DNA from: Blasia pusilla
Lineage: Eukaryota; Marchantiophyta; Marchantiopsida; Blasiales
Length of the DNA: 64,000 bases
Reading direction: 5' to 3'
NCBI GenBank assembly: GCA_050084515.1
Contig: CM114271.1
Location: 5,890,001 to 5,954,000 of the forward strand
The notes below the pieces were generated by a model. The model was not told the origin of the DNA. It did not search any database and worked only from the letters and a program-made list of their open reading frames with translations. This document shows positions 1-13,484 of this stretch, piece by piece. The first letter of the stretch is position 1; the number at the start of each line of letters is the position of its first letter. The position numbers and the translations under genes are program-made.

Positions 1-1445
1 ATTATTACCGCACCCTTTTTCCATTTGATGAAAATAATGATACTTTTGCCCTTGCCTAAATCTATGGAGTAAAGAAAAAAAGAAAAATAAATTTAACCCT
101 TTGTGTATAGCAAGATAAAGCATCCTCAAATGACAACTTACTCTTCAAATTTCTTTTGGAGATAGGATTGCACTACTCCACCATGATTCAACCAATCAAG
201 CATAGAAGTTTATGAGACAAGATCGAAGCAATCAAGCATGCATATTTGTGAGGTGGGAAGCTCATTATGTAGTTACATACCTGGAGACCCCTATGGGGAG
301 ATAATAGAAGCCCCCCATCAATACTATTAATCGTGCAAGGATTTTGGTGGGGACTCCTAGATTCGCGTCACATCAATCTATCCCACACCCGTGATACTGA
401 AGTGGGGATAATGTTAGGGCCTTTATGTTATTTCTAATACTATCCAGCCATGAGACTTTTAAAGATGGTTTCAGGAGTTATTTTCCTTACATGTGCAAAA
501 GCACTTTAGCACTAGTGGTGATATATGGTAGAATGTTAAAAAAAAGGTGTGGCAACAGTGAGGATGTGTCACGAAATCTACAGTCAATGTAAAGTGATAT
601 ATGTGTGTTCTTCCAAAGTTAGAGTTGTATGGTAAGGTGAGTAAGAAATTAGACCCGTCTCTAGAATTTGCTAATTTTTTCTAAGGAGAACAGGTTGTCA
701 AATAAGAATGTTTTATTAGAGAAACATGACTGCATAGTTATCTATACTATCAGTAGCCTTATTAATTAAATTTTCAATGTGCTTTTTCCTACGTTTTAGT
801 TTCATGACATTTGGCAAATGAAAAGCAAAAGAGGTGCTATAATCTGAAAACGTACATTAATTTTAATTAATTTTATTGTGCATTAAAACGTTTAACTATT
901 GTAACGAATTAAAAAATCAGTTTTATTTGGAAGGAAACCTGCTGGAATCTTAAATTATTCAGTTGTCATGATCTTTCATGATTTTAATGTATTATACACT
1001 TTTCGCTGTATTCGTGGGAGATTCAATTGACTTCGAATTCATGGGCAATTCGAGGTCACTGGGAACTTAGTAAGGGCTAAAGTAGGTGCCCTACTCGATC
1101 CAATAGGCCCGAGGCCGTACTTAGTCGTAATTGTGGACGGATCGTGACAGCGCAGCATACTTCTGTTCGATTATCGGGAGGTCCGCTGGTAGTTTTGTGA
1201 TTAGTCTGTCCCTGTTTGTAGGAACTAACTAACACTAATAAAAAGAAAATTAATGAATTTCAATAAACACTACTAACCCTACCCTTAATAATAACTAACT
1301 CTACTAACCATACCCTTACTCTTAGGGCGTGACTATCTGACACCAGCGTACAGCACGACAACATAGTTAGCCGAGGATTCCACCGTCAGGCTGGGCGGAT
1401 AGGTCTAGTAGTACGGAACTCTCGTATGCGAAGTCCCCTCAGACG
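1..1445. other. AT-rich intergenic DNA, no gene seen
   Basis: There are no long open frames, recognisable protein motifs or repeat ends here. Base composition is AT-rich up to about 1000 and then becomes more mixed. Confidence 0.6.
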
Positions 1446-1470
1446 ACTACTACTACTACTACTACTACTA
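1446..1470. repeat. (ACT)n microsatellite
   Basis: About eight perfect ACT units in a row mark the border between AT-rich DNA on the left and the purine-rich, GC-rich block on the right. Confidence 0.9.
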
Positions 1471-1473
1471 GTA

Positions 1474-2900
1474 TTAAAGGTCAGCTGTATTTGGAGGTGG
1501 TATACGGAGCTCCAAGATCGAGAGGACGGACGGAGGTGGAGAGCGGAGCTGGAAGACCTCCAAAGGTAGAGAGAGGACGGCGCGAGCGATTAGGGGAAGC
1601 CAAGACAGATAGAGAGCGAGAGAGAGAGAGGTTTCTGGGTCGAGTATACGAGAGCGGGGGATGCGTGATGAGCAGTGAGTGATTGTTGTGGACAGTAAAT
1701 GGTGGGCATGGAAATCGAGGAGCGCCGGCTCGAGGGCGATCCAGCCAAGAAAGGAAAGCGAGAGAGGAGTCGGACGATCAGGGGCTGCGGAAATATCTGT
1801 CAGGGGGAGGTTTGAGAAATGAGGATTCACCGATTCGGGATTTACTGGCACTGACGGATCTGCTGAAGCTGCGAAGTTCCGTTCCACAAATTGGGTCAAG
1901 CTTTGATGGCTTTTGAAATGCGGTAATGTCACGCTCGCCAGGAGAGTCAATGATAAGATGGCGGTGTGGGAGCCGAGACTGTCCGTGAATCGGAAGCGAG
2001 AGAGTGATGAGAGAGAGAGAGAGACGAAAGAAAGCAGAAGTACCTGTCAGGAAGATTTCCCCTTCTCCTCCGCCGAGTTCCCAACCTTCAGAGAACAAAC
2101 AGGAGGCAGAGAAGCTGTGGTAGGAAAGACAAGACAGAAGTTGATGAGAGGCGAAGCAAAGCAGGAAAGGAGTCGGAGCGGAGTCGGAAAGAAGAGATGG
2201 CGGAGGGGTGAGTCAGAACGAGGTTACCGTGGGCGCCGAGAGACCGATAATCGGATCGCTACACGGCAGCACAGAGGTAAAAGCGAGGCTACTGTAGGCG
2301 CGGGAGCTTGCGGAAAGGGCGATCGATCTAAGGAGAGAATATAGAGAGGCGCGAAGGGACAATGCGGACATGGATGGGTGATCCTGCAGACGGCGAAGAT
2401 CGACAACAAGAGCGAGAGTGACAGTGAAACAGATGAGAAAGATCACGGCATCGCTGTGGAATCGCACGACTGTACGAGGAGAGATAAAAGCAAAACAGAA
2501 AATCAGAAAGTGCTCACAGCTGGAGATTCTCCTCCCGGAGCACGCACAGGCGAATTCGCGCACAGGCCACGGAGGGAGGGCGTGGCTGATGAGACACACT
2601 CCACTCTCTGCCCTGAGAGAGCCATCCCATCCACAGCGCCACTGTCAGCGCTTTGCTTTGCTTGCATTGTGGCCTTTTCCCGGCACTGGACCGTGGCGGG
2701 ACCCGCGGAAGCGCTGCCATGAATGCATCTGACAAGCGAGCTCGGGTCCGATTCTACCCTATCGCCGCCCGCCCGCCCGCGCCTGGCAAGCGAGCGAACT
2801 CCGGTCGTCTGAACTGCGTCCGGATTGGGACGACCTGCGCTGCTGCAGCATCTGGAGGGTCAAAAGTGGTTCAACGCCGCACCACTGGTTAGTCTAATAT
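1474..2900. other. GC- and purine-rich block without a convincing gene
   Basis: The plus strand is strongly purine-rich, with GA runs near 1611-1630 and 2003-2024. Several short overlapping open frames exist on both strands. Their translations are low-complexity (Arg/Glu/Ser-rich) and match no family I know, so I read them as composition effects. The block resembles the 5' flank or first exon of a plant gene, but I see no TATA box, start and splice set that would define one. Confidence 0.4.
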
Positions 2901-4999
2901 TTTCGCGCTGTGTGTCTCTAAACCTCGACCGAAGCGAGCGGAGGGCAGAATTCGAGTAACCGGGATTCCAGCAAGACAACAAACACGCGGGGGCCTTTTA
3001 CCTTCATCCGGCAGAGCCCTTCTGTCGTCGCGAATCGTTTGTCTGATTTGGAGGGGCGTTTGCTCTGTGAAGTGCGAATTCGGTAGGAAGTAGGAACGGC
3101 CTGGACTTTCGTACATTTAACATTTGTCACTGGGAGGACGAGCTTAAATCCGGAATATTCTCCCGGGTTTCGATTAGCGAGTGAGTGACCTCGTGTATCG
3201 GATCCAATGCGCCTCTTCAGGTTCCAAACTCTTGACTGGAGGGTCGGCTTAGTGTAGCATTTCTCGTCGTTGAGCGGCTTTCTTTGATCCTTCCCTCTTG
3301 CTCTGGTTTTCTGCGGAATTTTTCGCGGTCTTCGTCCCGTGGATGAAAAGTTGGAACAGATCCTCAAGAAAGGACGTCTCTGCCGTGGTCTCGGAATCTA
3401 TGGGATCTCCTTGCAACAACTGTGTTGAGCTTCTTGTAAGTCAGCAATAGGCAGCTCTGAGAGGCGCTCCAGAAGAATTTCCAAGTGGTCAGAATCTTTC
3501 GTACGAACACCTTCGGCCTCTTCACATGTCCAATCTAGTGTTTTTCTGTCTGCACTCAAACCCGCATGTTTGAAAGATTCTTTGCTTACGGTTAGCCGAT
3601 AGCTCATGACGAATGTCTTAAGTTATGCAACTGGATCCATGTGGCGGCAGATCCACACATGGCGGGCTCTACCACGCTATGGCGTAGCCACTTCCTGCGT
3701 TTTCTAGTGTCCAAAATTCAGATTCAGTGTTCTTCGCCCATGCCAGGTTCCGCCAAGATGTCCCACTTAAGCCACACTTGCGCTGGATCTCTTGAGATGA
3801 CAGAGTTTCTCACCTCTGGTTGCACAGGCCTGGTGGCCCCTGCTGACTCCCTCAGCACTGTCCAGGTCCTGCACGAGACATCATATGCTTCGCAAAATTG
3901 CATCTTCTATCCGGAAATATTCTTTGAACTTGGGCGGTGGTACCTAGTTGCTGCACCTGTGACCTACTTCGAGTATTCACGTACCATCTATGGGAGCTCA
4001 CTGAGCGGATTACTGCTGGACGTAACTTGGTCCATGCCTCAATTCCTTTAATCAGTTTTTCCACCCCGAAACTTATCTTTCGGTATGAAACAATAGTAGC
4101 CGTCAGGACAGGATATGTAGGGGTGGCGCAGGGACATTAGAACCACTGGGGAACTAACTACCGGTCAAGACTTCACACCTAACATCTATTCAGACAGTTC
4201 ATTTCTACATGCATCTTTCAAACTCGAGTTGTCTTTCGACTTAGAATGGGCTTCCCAGAAGAATCTTTGGAATGGATAGGCGGACGTGTCCCCAACTCTT
4301 CTTGCTATCGAAATAACTGGAACGTCCTTGTTGCGAAGAGTAAGAAATCATGGTAACTAGACGTCTACTTGACAAACTATAGACTCGTGGCAGAAGTTTA
4401 GGATCTCCCCATTGGACTTACTAGAAACAGTTGTGACCCTCTACTACCACACACCCACTCTTAGAGTATATACGAAGTGGTAACAGATCGCTCCTTCCCC
4501 AGCAGGAGTGGCACCGCTGACCATCGCCATTTTGGCGGAAAAGTCACGTGATTTCTCATATTCTGCACGGCACATTTTCGACTCATCTGCCCGCAACTTA
4601 TAAACTACAAAAAGTGGAAGTTCTAAATACATCCACTGGGGACATATCTTCCAATCATCCCTCAAACCTCTCGACTCGATGTACACGAGTTGACAAGACC
4701 GCCTACAGCCAAAGAGGTCCTGATTTACCTGCCCAGCTTAGTAGGTACTGCACCTGAAAAATGTTACGTCTATTTTCTCTCTTCAGACATCACTCGAACA
4801 AGCTTGAAAAAGAGCGCTCGGGCTCTCCTTGCGCAACAAAATCCAGGGCTAGACTACCGGAAATAACCCTGGCACTGATACAACTTCCACGCATCTCATT
4901 TTCTCATGCATGGGAGGAGAGTTACCAGAAGTAGGAAACAGTGCCACAAACACTATGACTTCAGTTGTGCAGGGGTGAATCAACTCATCTTTCTCAATA
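2901..4999. other. Unassigned DNA 3' of the CPL4-like gene
   Basis: Short open frames occur on both strands, the longest about 150 codons at 2918-3367 on the minus strand. None shows domain motifs or continues through plausible splice sites. A 69-codon minus frame at 3398-3607 ends in a segment faintly like an F-box helix (residues LPIADL), too short and isolated to call. Confidence 0.35.
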
Positions 5000-5005
5000 T
5001 TTATT
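5000..5005 (-). promoter_or_regulatory. Candidate poly(A) signal of the CPL4-like gene
   Basis: The minus strand reads AATAAA 19 bases after the CPL4-like stop codon. The spacing is short but acceptable for a plant near-upstream element; use of this site is inferred. Confidence 0.45.
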
Positions 5006-5023
5006 GTACTTCTAGATCAATCA

Positions 5024-8000
5024 TCACGCGATTGCTTGGGGAGGATCTAGTAGAGGACATGGTTTTGTAGAATCCAAAACTGGTGTCTCTTCTTTCTTCT
5101 TAAAGACTTTTATTTCATTTGTCACATCAGTAACTCTGCTTTCACCTCCGTGCGATGACTCCGTTTGGGAAGTCTGTATGATTCCATTCTCCCTTGCTTC
5201 TGCTCTACTTTCCTCTACTATATCAACAGTTTCTGTGAATGATACTCTTGGAGGGTCAGAAAAGCTTTCACCGACTGGAAAGTCTGCTTCCCTTGGCCGG
5301 AGCCATAAGTACTGGGCAGCCTCTACCCAACTCGGGTGAACCACAAACTTCCCATGTTGTTTGGCCCACCGTGCCTTATCTGTTCCGAGATCTAAACCCA
5401 CAATATGTGTGGCTGTTTGATGCAATGTATTCGAGCAATGAGCCCCAAGCTCCTCTGTGAGCCGCCAAAAGGGATGGGTTTCAGGATAGGGCATGCCTGT
5501 GGGAAAAATGCGGCTGAACACCACCCGACATCCCTGAAGAGTTCTCCTTCTCATTGTTTGTAGGACCTGCACCACCCAAAAGTTTGATAACCCCTCATAT
5601 TGTTAAACTCTGGAACCAATAAGAGAGGATAAAAATCTTTCATCACCCACAACATGAGAGTGTTCACAGTGTTCCACTTCTCTAATGGTGTAGCAACCGG
5701 ACCAAGATTTTCGGAGATAAACCCCCTGTAAGCTCAGATTAGAGGGTTTGTCTTAAAAAATCTTCACTATTGAAATAGTTTGAAGCCCACCATAGTTTGA
5801 CAGCATCTTCCACAATTTTCGCGGCTTTTTGAGTCTGTTCTCTACCCTAAGTCACTTGCATACAGCATTCAATACCTTTTACTGCTAAGATTCTTAACTT
5901 AAATCCCAACAATTGAAAACTTAACTCTAGACCTCATAAGACCAGCTGCTTTCTAATGTTGCAGACTTTTCTTCTCAGATCTCTCCAGATGATGTTTAGT
6001 CCAACCCCAACTTCAATTTCTTTCAAGTCAACCACGTTTTGGGTGCAGAAGACACCATGGGCTAGTTCACTCAAAAGGGGCAAAGGTGTAGATGAGTGAG
6101 CCGAGTATGAGTATTGGCACATAACCCAGACAAAAAGAGTCGTCTTGCCAGGAAAGAATAGAGGAATAACATCCTACCTTCCTGACATCCTGTACATCTG
6201 TGCAATCCCCTCGAGAGCTCACTTGTTCTACCTGCTGCACAGAAAATCTCATAAGTTCCTTCTCAAAAATAGTGTAGCTGTCTGTAAATGAGAATAGGGG
6301 CTCAAGAGTTGGTCAACACAGGACAGGAGAAACGCCCATAAATTCCAGCTCCAAACATACCCCAACAACAAAGTCCACACAAACACTCAGCCATCTAATC
6401 TTCAGCTATTGCTAAGTCCTCTCTGAACCCAGGAACCTTTCTAGCATGGCCAAGGATTCATGAGCAGAAGAACCCATTCCTAGTACAGTGGGCAGAGAAA
6501 GAACACTACCACGTTCTTTTCTGCCATTTTCACTCTACATTTCTCCTCTTTAATCATGGATCGATTGAAGGTCTAATTCCTTCAAGCCCTGTAACACCAT
6601 CTGAGAAGGTAGAGAATCTGAAAAATTATGTTGACGATATGATGAGGAGCGGCCACTTCTTGACACTGAGAGGACAGCTCCTTCTTTCTACTGCTATATG
6701 AACTTTCGCTTTTGGAAGTGCAAGAAAAAAGACATGGACATGACATCTACATCCCACTCCCCAGCCAAAACCAGGAGAAGAATTATTCTACCTTCACAGG
6801 AGTCACAAAGAATGACTCTTTTGCTCCTGGTAATTTACACCAGGATGTGCGAGGGCCGCGAAACTTTAGTTGTATGCCATATGCTAAATGTATTAAAAAA
6901 AACTATATTACAATGGGAAAGTGCATATATAACTGAAAGACTTTACTGTGACGTAACACATTTGTGGTTAGAGGGGGGATATGGGAGGGAGAATTATTTA
7001 TTTCCTTACTTTTTTTTTCTCAAAAAGAGGAAGTTGGGGCTGTGGGGATTTTTTCCCAAATTAAGGAGAGTAAATGAATGAATGAATGAATACATTTATT
7101 GTCCACGGAGACCCCACAGGGCCATGGGATTTAGCTTTGCAAAAAATCACAGCAGTTTGGACAGAAAGTACCAGCAACAGCGAGACCCTAAGAGGTACTT
7201 TTTGTGCCAGGTGATTTTTCCCAGTCTTCACTCACAAATGTAGGAACTTAACAATCCAAGCCTGATTCTTCCTGTCCGTGAATTCAGAGACCTTGAGGGC
7301 CAGTTGAGCAAAGAGATCCAGAAAGTCAAGTCTCATGTGATTGTGAAAGGGGCAGTGGAAAAGGTAATGATGTTCATCATCAAGGAGCCCCAAGTTGCAA
7401 ATTCGACATAATCTCTTCTCTCTTCTTCAGCGAGAATTTTCCTTTGTCAATCCCAAGGTCAGTTAAACCGTGTCTGAATCTCACCAATGCTGTACTCGTT
7501 AAGTAGTGCTTTTTGTAGCCTTACGACCAGACCCTGTGTGCCCTGGTTGGACACTGCTAGAGACTGGGACGGGTGTAGAGAGAGGAAGAAGTGAAGAAGG
7601 TATTGGAGGAGGGAGGATATCGGAGGAGGGAGACACTCTCAAACTATGTGAGAGCTGACCATACAAAGTGTTGGTGTGGAGCTTCCAAGTGTCCAGTGTC
7701 GTAAAGATCTTTTCAACACGACTTACTTTACCTGATTGGGATCCCCAATACATGTTACCTACCAGTGCTGCAGCGTTGAGCAGTGAATCTAGGCTGCTAA
7801 ATGTGTTGAACAGTTCTGGAATCACCAACTTTGCAAAATTTTACGAATTTTGTGGAGGAGACCAAGTAGTGATTTGAGGTTTCATCCCCCATCAGCACAC
7901 AAGGTGCAGGGATTTAGTTGAGTTCCAATCCTGCTTTTCTTGTGGTTCAAGGGAGTTAAGTTGCCCCCATCCTAAACTTGAACTTTCCTTGGGTTCCCAA

Positions 8001-11000
8001 GCGAGGGGTACCTGCAAGTAGTTCTTCATATTTGCTTGTTCAGGATATCGAGTCGAGAGAGAGGTCAGACATTTTGTGAGGGGGAGAGACTGTACTCATT
8101 AAGTAGTGCCTGTCGTAGACTTGCGACCATAGACCCCGCGCCCTGGTTGGACGGTGCTTGAGACTGGGATGGGTGTAGAGAGAGAAGCAAGTGAAGAAGG
8201 TAGCATATGAGAGGAGGGAGACACTCTCATAAAGTGTGAGTGCTGACCAAACAACGTGTTTGTGCAGAGCTTCCAAGTGTCAAGAAGAGAGAGGGGGAGA
8301 GACGGGTGGACTCAGGATTCTTTCATTTATTTTTTTAAATGGGAAGGTAGGGGTGGTGTTGGGGATTCCAAAGGAGGAAGGAGAAGGTTTTAAAATGAGA
8401 ATGGGGTTTAGTTAAGTCAACAATGTTGTCATTATGTACATTTAAAAATACCCTTCCCTTCATTTTTTAAAAACCCCTTCCCCTCATTGTCATATAACCC
8501 CTTCCTATTTTCCCTCTTTTTTTACTGAGTCTATTCTATATTGGGAACTCTGATGAGCAAGTCAGTCTTAGACTGGGCATAGATCTATCTCCCTTCAAAT
8601 TTATCCAGGGCTCGTGGCAGATAGCTTGGTGAGCCAATGGTTTAAGACAAGTCGTGCAAAGGTATGGCTTGTTTGCTTCAGTGGAATCTTGTGGGCGCAA
8701 ACCTATACCAAATCACAGTCAAACTACCTGAGTGGTGGATGAGTACATGTTCTGGTTATGTACATTACTGCAAGAAGGTGTGCTTTGAGCTGAATGAAAT
8801 GTAGGCCTATTTCCTTCAGTAACTAACCACTTTGTTCAAAGTTTGAGTTGTGGTGGAATTCAAAGCAATGGAGTTCTGAATACGGAAAGGTAAGTTCCCA
8901 ATATAGAATAGACTCAGTTCGATGGACACTCAAATGAGAATCATGCATGTAGATCATCCCAGAAAACCACAGCAGATGCTCAAACCAGTGAGAAAGAGGT
9001 GAGACTTGAAGAGAAATCCCTCCCTTGCTTTGCTTTGAGGAACCCATGCAGTAAGGAGGAAGAAACCAACCAACGATTCGGTACTGAAGACAGCATGGTG
9101 CAGACCCCGGAGCGTACTGAGTGCAGTAGCTAAAGTTCCTCGCTCATCACTTTCATCCTTCTTTTTCTCTGACAATGATAAGCTCTTAAGTCCAAACTGT
9201 CTGCAGCTTGATCGGAAAAAATGATATCTTTCCATCAGAATGAGATTTGCCCTGTGCTTGGGCCAGACCTGCACAAGTCAAAAAGTTGAAATGATTAGAC
9301 TTCAGTAGGAATTTCCTATGACCTAAATTTAGAAACTTTTCAATTGTTTAAAATCAACTTCAAAGGTAGTGCTACCGACCCCCTCAGTATCATCCAGAAT
9401 AACCACTGCAGATTCTGCCCCCAGTACTACATCAAGGTCCTTTGTGGTGCGTCGTGTGCTGTCTCCTTGTGAAATGACGCGATCTCCAAAAAAACGTCCT
9501 GTGGGATCCAGCAGACGAGCCATGGCAAGAGCATATGTGCGTTCCCCCATTGTATACACGTACATCTCAAACATCTTACTGGCTGCCTCTAAAAATTCGT
9601 GAGCAAATGGCCGTATTTTTGTCCACATCTGCAAATGAGTTAACCTATTTAAGCCATTCTTGTACCCTGAGTTTCCTTCTCTTGGTTGAGATCCTGTAAA
9701 CAAAAAACGTTTGATGAATTCAATACCTTTCAGTTCAACAACACACAAGTAGAGAGCTTCTGACCTATACAAATCTTGAAGTACAGTTGAATATACTTTA
9801 TTGACAGCTTTGGGTGTCCCTCAGTTGCATTGAAAGGATACTATGTGTGATCACTCTTCAGGTCTTCAATCACTCAGCCAAAATGCAATCCTCGTCCATT
9901 TCTTCTACCTAATCAGGTAAAGTCATTTGGGAGACAACTTTGCTGTGACCATATTTAGGTGGCCTTATGATTGATCCATAATGGTGAAGATGAAGTAACA
10001 CACCATGTGACAGGAATCAACAGACGCACAAGTTGGATGAGCAATCACTTGTACCTTCTAAGGTTTGGAATTTTAGAGTGAAGCTGGGGAGAAAGAGTAA
10101 GCATTGCCTGACAGATCTGACTCATATATTCTGATCCCCCCCCTGCCGTAAAGCAATTTTCCAGTCTCAAATAATGCCTCTAAGCATCACCACAATCCAC
10201 AGTGGAACCCCTCTTGAAACACTTTATATTCACATGGGCATTATTACAGGGAGGCCCTTGAAGTTAATTTGACTTGGTTAGTCTAGAAATGATTATGTAG
10301 AAGACACAAAAGATCATTTATAAGGCTAGGGGGTAGATGAGTATAGATGTCATGCACAAATGAGACCGCTTGCCGTAGCAGTGCAACACAAGCCCGGGAA
10401 ATCAGCTGCAAAGGTAGGGGAAGCAGCTTCAAGGATGGTTGAGCGTAGAGAGGAGCAGGCAGATTTGACCAGAAAATCTATGCATGTGAGCACTGATGAA
10501 TGGAACTGAAGAGTTGATGTTACATTAAAGATAGGTGAGCTATAATATGGTGGGGCTTGGAAGCAACCCCATCATTTGGATAAAATATCCACCTCATTTA
10601 CCACACATCTTCTTGCAAATTTAAGAAATGTATGTGCCACAGCCATTTTACTTGCACATGTTCTCTCCATTGAACCTGTAGCACCAAGGTAGAAAACTAG
10701 AGCCCTGAAATTCTACCTTCACTTACCTTCCCAGAATGTCATATCTGCACAAGTACCACTTAGTATGAAATTGCAGAATTGCGAACACAACATCCATCTA
10801 ACCACCTTATTATTCACCCTTCCCTTGCCAGGATGGTGCATTTGCAAAAGAATCTTCCTTATTGCCACACAATACTTTCATCACAGTAAAACAACCACAG
10901 ATTACTTCTAAAAGGTACCTTTAGTTTCATGGTTGGATCCACTTGGCATGTCCACAGGTCTATCCTTCGAGTAGCAAGATGTAAGATATGCTTCCTCTTC

Positions 11001-13484
11001 AGGGGGGACCTCAATGAACCGAGCAGAATTGAGAAGAGTGTGGTCCAGATCTAGAACTAAGTACAGCTTTTTCCTGGCAATAACATGCTTCAGTTCATCT
11101 CGCCGCATTCTTGCTGCCTCTCTCTCAGTGACCTCCAGGCCCTGCCAAAAGAATCTAGGAATCAGGAAAAAGTGGAGCCAGAATTCACCATTGGGGGCAT
11201 CTCCCTTCAGTACATTGGAAGCAAGACCAACTATCTGGAACGGTGAAATTTTTCATACACAACTTACACCCACATGCACCACATTACTTGATTAAAAACT
11301 TAACATGAAAACACTGAGAGTGTCTGGTACTACAGTGCTTTTCTCTTGCTTTTGGGAAGATCACCTACAATAAAAAGCTTTCAAGAGTGAAGCACTGATA
11401 TCACCTGAAATTAAAAGGCATAATCAATTCCAATTTCTGCAAATATTGTGACAGTAGTCCATCACCAAAGTTCCTTTGATTCTTTGATGTCTTAAAAGAC
11501 CATATAGAAGAATATGACAGAAGCTCCAAAATCCAGCAACAAAGTACCAAAGTAGTAGTCATCCAGGTCAGAACTCCTGCCTTGTAACAATCAGAATATG
11601 TTTCCGATTATGGGCTACAGATTTTTATTTTAGGCGATCCACACTGTAAAGATCTCTGAGTGGTGACAAATCCACAGCTCCTGGAACAAAAGCAAGTACC
11701 TCATGGATGTAGCGCAGCGCAACCCCCACCTTGGCTGGTTCACTATTGCTGGTTTGTCTGTTCTCCCCACACCGAATGCACACTCCCCACATGAAGCCTG
11801 GATGAGGTGGGCACTCTCCTGGAGAATGAAAATTTATCAGGGATCACAAGTTTCTTGTCAGATACAGTACTAGGTCATCAGATGGCTCACGAAAGGCAAG
11901 AGTCCAAACTTGTGGTACATGTTACTCTAGGTGCAGACATTGATTCACCAAGTCAACTTCTTGGTAGGATGATCAGATCATCATCCTGACGTACAATTGA
12001 GAGTGTTTTCTTCTAGACAACATTTGCCATCAAGAGTTCTTTTTCTGAATGATGGCTTTAAACATAGAAAATTCACCTTTAACACTTTTAAGGTCTCGCT
12101 TATCATCTTCCTCTTCCTCTCGCTTTCGCTTACGCCCTTCTAATTCCTCATTTACTTTGTATTCCTCAGTCACAAGAGTGGTATCCCTGTCAGGAGAAAG
12201 CAGTAGGCAATCATTACTAGCAAAGAACTCAATACCCTTCCTTTCCACTTGGATCTCACCTAATTGCCACTACCTGCAGCAAAGCCTGGAAGTCAGTGAA
12301 CTGTGGGAGATGTTTGTCTGTATGACTACAAATATGATGAGGTACACATGGAAGAGGATGTGGCGCTAGCTAAATCCCTATGCCTCATATCTCTAGGTGG
12401 ATGAACTTGAGACAAACGAATCTGAAATGTGATCTTCTAAATTGTCTGTTGTTCTTCACATTCCTTAGCATTCAACAGGGCCTAGGGCTCTGCCGGGAAA
12501 CGCATGTACAAAACTTGCGTTATGACTGATTCAAAGCATCATCAGCCAGTTCCGGCTCAGTTATTACACTAATTCGCATGTCGGGAACGTATATTCTGCA
12601 AGAACTCTTCGACAGACACCAGGACAATGCAATCTCTTTATGGCAAATGATGTTATGAATAGAGGCCACTCCGGGAAAAACATGTTCTTGCTTCCTAAAC
12701 TTTCATCGGGAAATCCAGATGGACAGTGCAAGGATGAAAGGAGATTACGAAGGAGGTGTCTGGACGGCACTCATTCCAGATAGGCAGTTCTCGAGAGTAC
12801 ACTGACTAAAGGCGTCCATCTGTCGATTAAGATGATCTCGAACAAATGAGTGACAATGTGTTGTGCGTTCCAGGATCCTTGGAGTCCTCATCTATCTTAG
12901 TGAATAAAAGAAGCTAGAAATAGCAATTCGTTCGTCAAATGTGTGTCTCGCGTCCAATAGCTTCGTGAAAAGAGAGCAAATGTCGAGAAACAAAATTTGA
13001 ACCCGTAACACGCGACAAACAGGTACGAAATTTCTAAATAGATCCCGAAAAGTGTAATGGGAAGTAAAGCCAAAAGCGTGTGGCAATAACGACTGACTGG
13101 AAAAATAGGACACATGATCGGACCCAAAACTTGTCCTAGGGCGTCATACCTTGAATACTCGGCATTTCTAGTGACTGGACTATTCAACTCTTCTCCTTCC
13201 CCATCTCCCTCTTCTACATCGACCTCTTCGTCTTCCCCTTCCCCTTCCCCTTCTCCGTCCTCTTCTCCCGCCCCCTCAGGAGAAGCTTCTTCAAGATTCA
13301 CACCTAATTCTCCAGCTCCATCTCCACGAATTTCCTCAACTTCATTCTCCCCATCATCGTCCTCTGCCTCGTCATCCTTCACCGCATCTTCGATCTCCTC
13401 CAAAGAGAATTGTAGCTCCTCGTCCAGCATCGCAGCAAAATCATCGCTTCCAGATGACGCCGTAGGCGACGAAGGGGCGCTCAT
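5024..13484 (-). CDS. CPL4: RNA polymerase II CTD phosphatase-like protein (CPL4/FCP1 type), eight exons
   Basis: Predicted nuclear phosphatase that removes phosphate from the C-terminal repeat domain of RNA polymerase II. Exons by eye (minus): 13484-13150, 12186-12077, 11818-11700, 11141-10919, 9693-9380, 9268-9071, 6234-6178, 5566-5024. Phases join throughout and give 632 residues. Order: acidic Glu/Asp/Gly-rich N-terminus (1-110); basic KRKR-type stretch (about 130); a Cys-rich segment after KGEC (149-170) with CIRCG, as in plant CPL3/CPL4; FCP1 catalytic motif DLDHTL (219-224; the two Asp and Thr of DxDxT are present); acidic HAD motif ILDDTE (361-366); YHFFRSSCRQF; BRCT domain (about 455-550); and a C-terminal tail of about 80 residues. 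Arabidopsis CPL4 is about 440 residues, so the acidic head and the tail are long here. Oddities: intron 5 seems to use the weak donor GTCGGT, and exon 7 is only 57 bases. The start is the first ATG of the acidic exon. Assignment to CPL4 rather than CPL3 rests on the short protein and the KGEC...HPG segment. Confidence 0.85.
7073..7497 (-). mobile_element. LINE (non-LTR retrotransposon) 3' end, relic, in CPL4 intron 7
   Basis: Read on the minus strand, a degraded frame contains CRICNLGLLDDEHHYLFHC, the Cys-x2-Cys...His-x4-Cys zinc knuckle found at the C-terminus of many LINE polyproteins. About 200 bases further it ends in ACAATAAATG followed by an (ATTC)n tail at 7073-7092. A short tandem-repeat tail instead of poly(A) is typical of several LINE clades. 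The copy is 5'-truncated and lies in the sense direction of the host gene. Confidence 0.65.
7499..7870 (-). mobile_element. LINE family 2 3' end, relic, in CPL4 intron 7
   Basis: A 109-codon minus frame (7828-7499) starts ELFNTFSSLDSLLNAAAL and ends in GRKATKSTT followed by a stop within ACTTAACGAGTACAG. It is clearly homologous to the LINE frame at 35.5-35.85 kb, which carries the upstream LINE zinc knuckle. It abuts the unrelated LINE tail at 7497, so one probably inserted next to or into the other. Confidence 0.65.
8040..8290 (-). mobile_element. LINE family 2 3' tail fragment, in CPL4 intron 7
   Basis: About 200 bases match the last part of the LINE copies at 7.5 kb and 35.6-36.2 kb: the GGAAGCTC...AACACGTTGTTTGGTCAGCACTC stretch (read on the minus strand) and the terminal GGCACTACTTAATGAGTACAG. 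Only the tail is present, so this is a severely 5'-truncated or tandem-tail copy. It is again sense to CPL4. Confidence 0.7.

Noticed and set aside
1474-2599. Several 100-150-codon frames on both strands
   Set aside because: They overlap each other in GC- and GA-rich DNA, are low-complexity and have no family resemblance.
3398-3607. Possible F-box remnant on the minus strand
   Set aside because: Only a short Leu-rich helix resembles an F-box; it stops at once and has no downstream domain.
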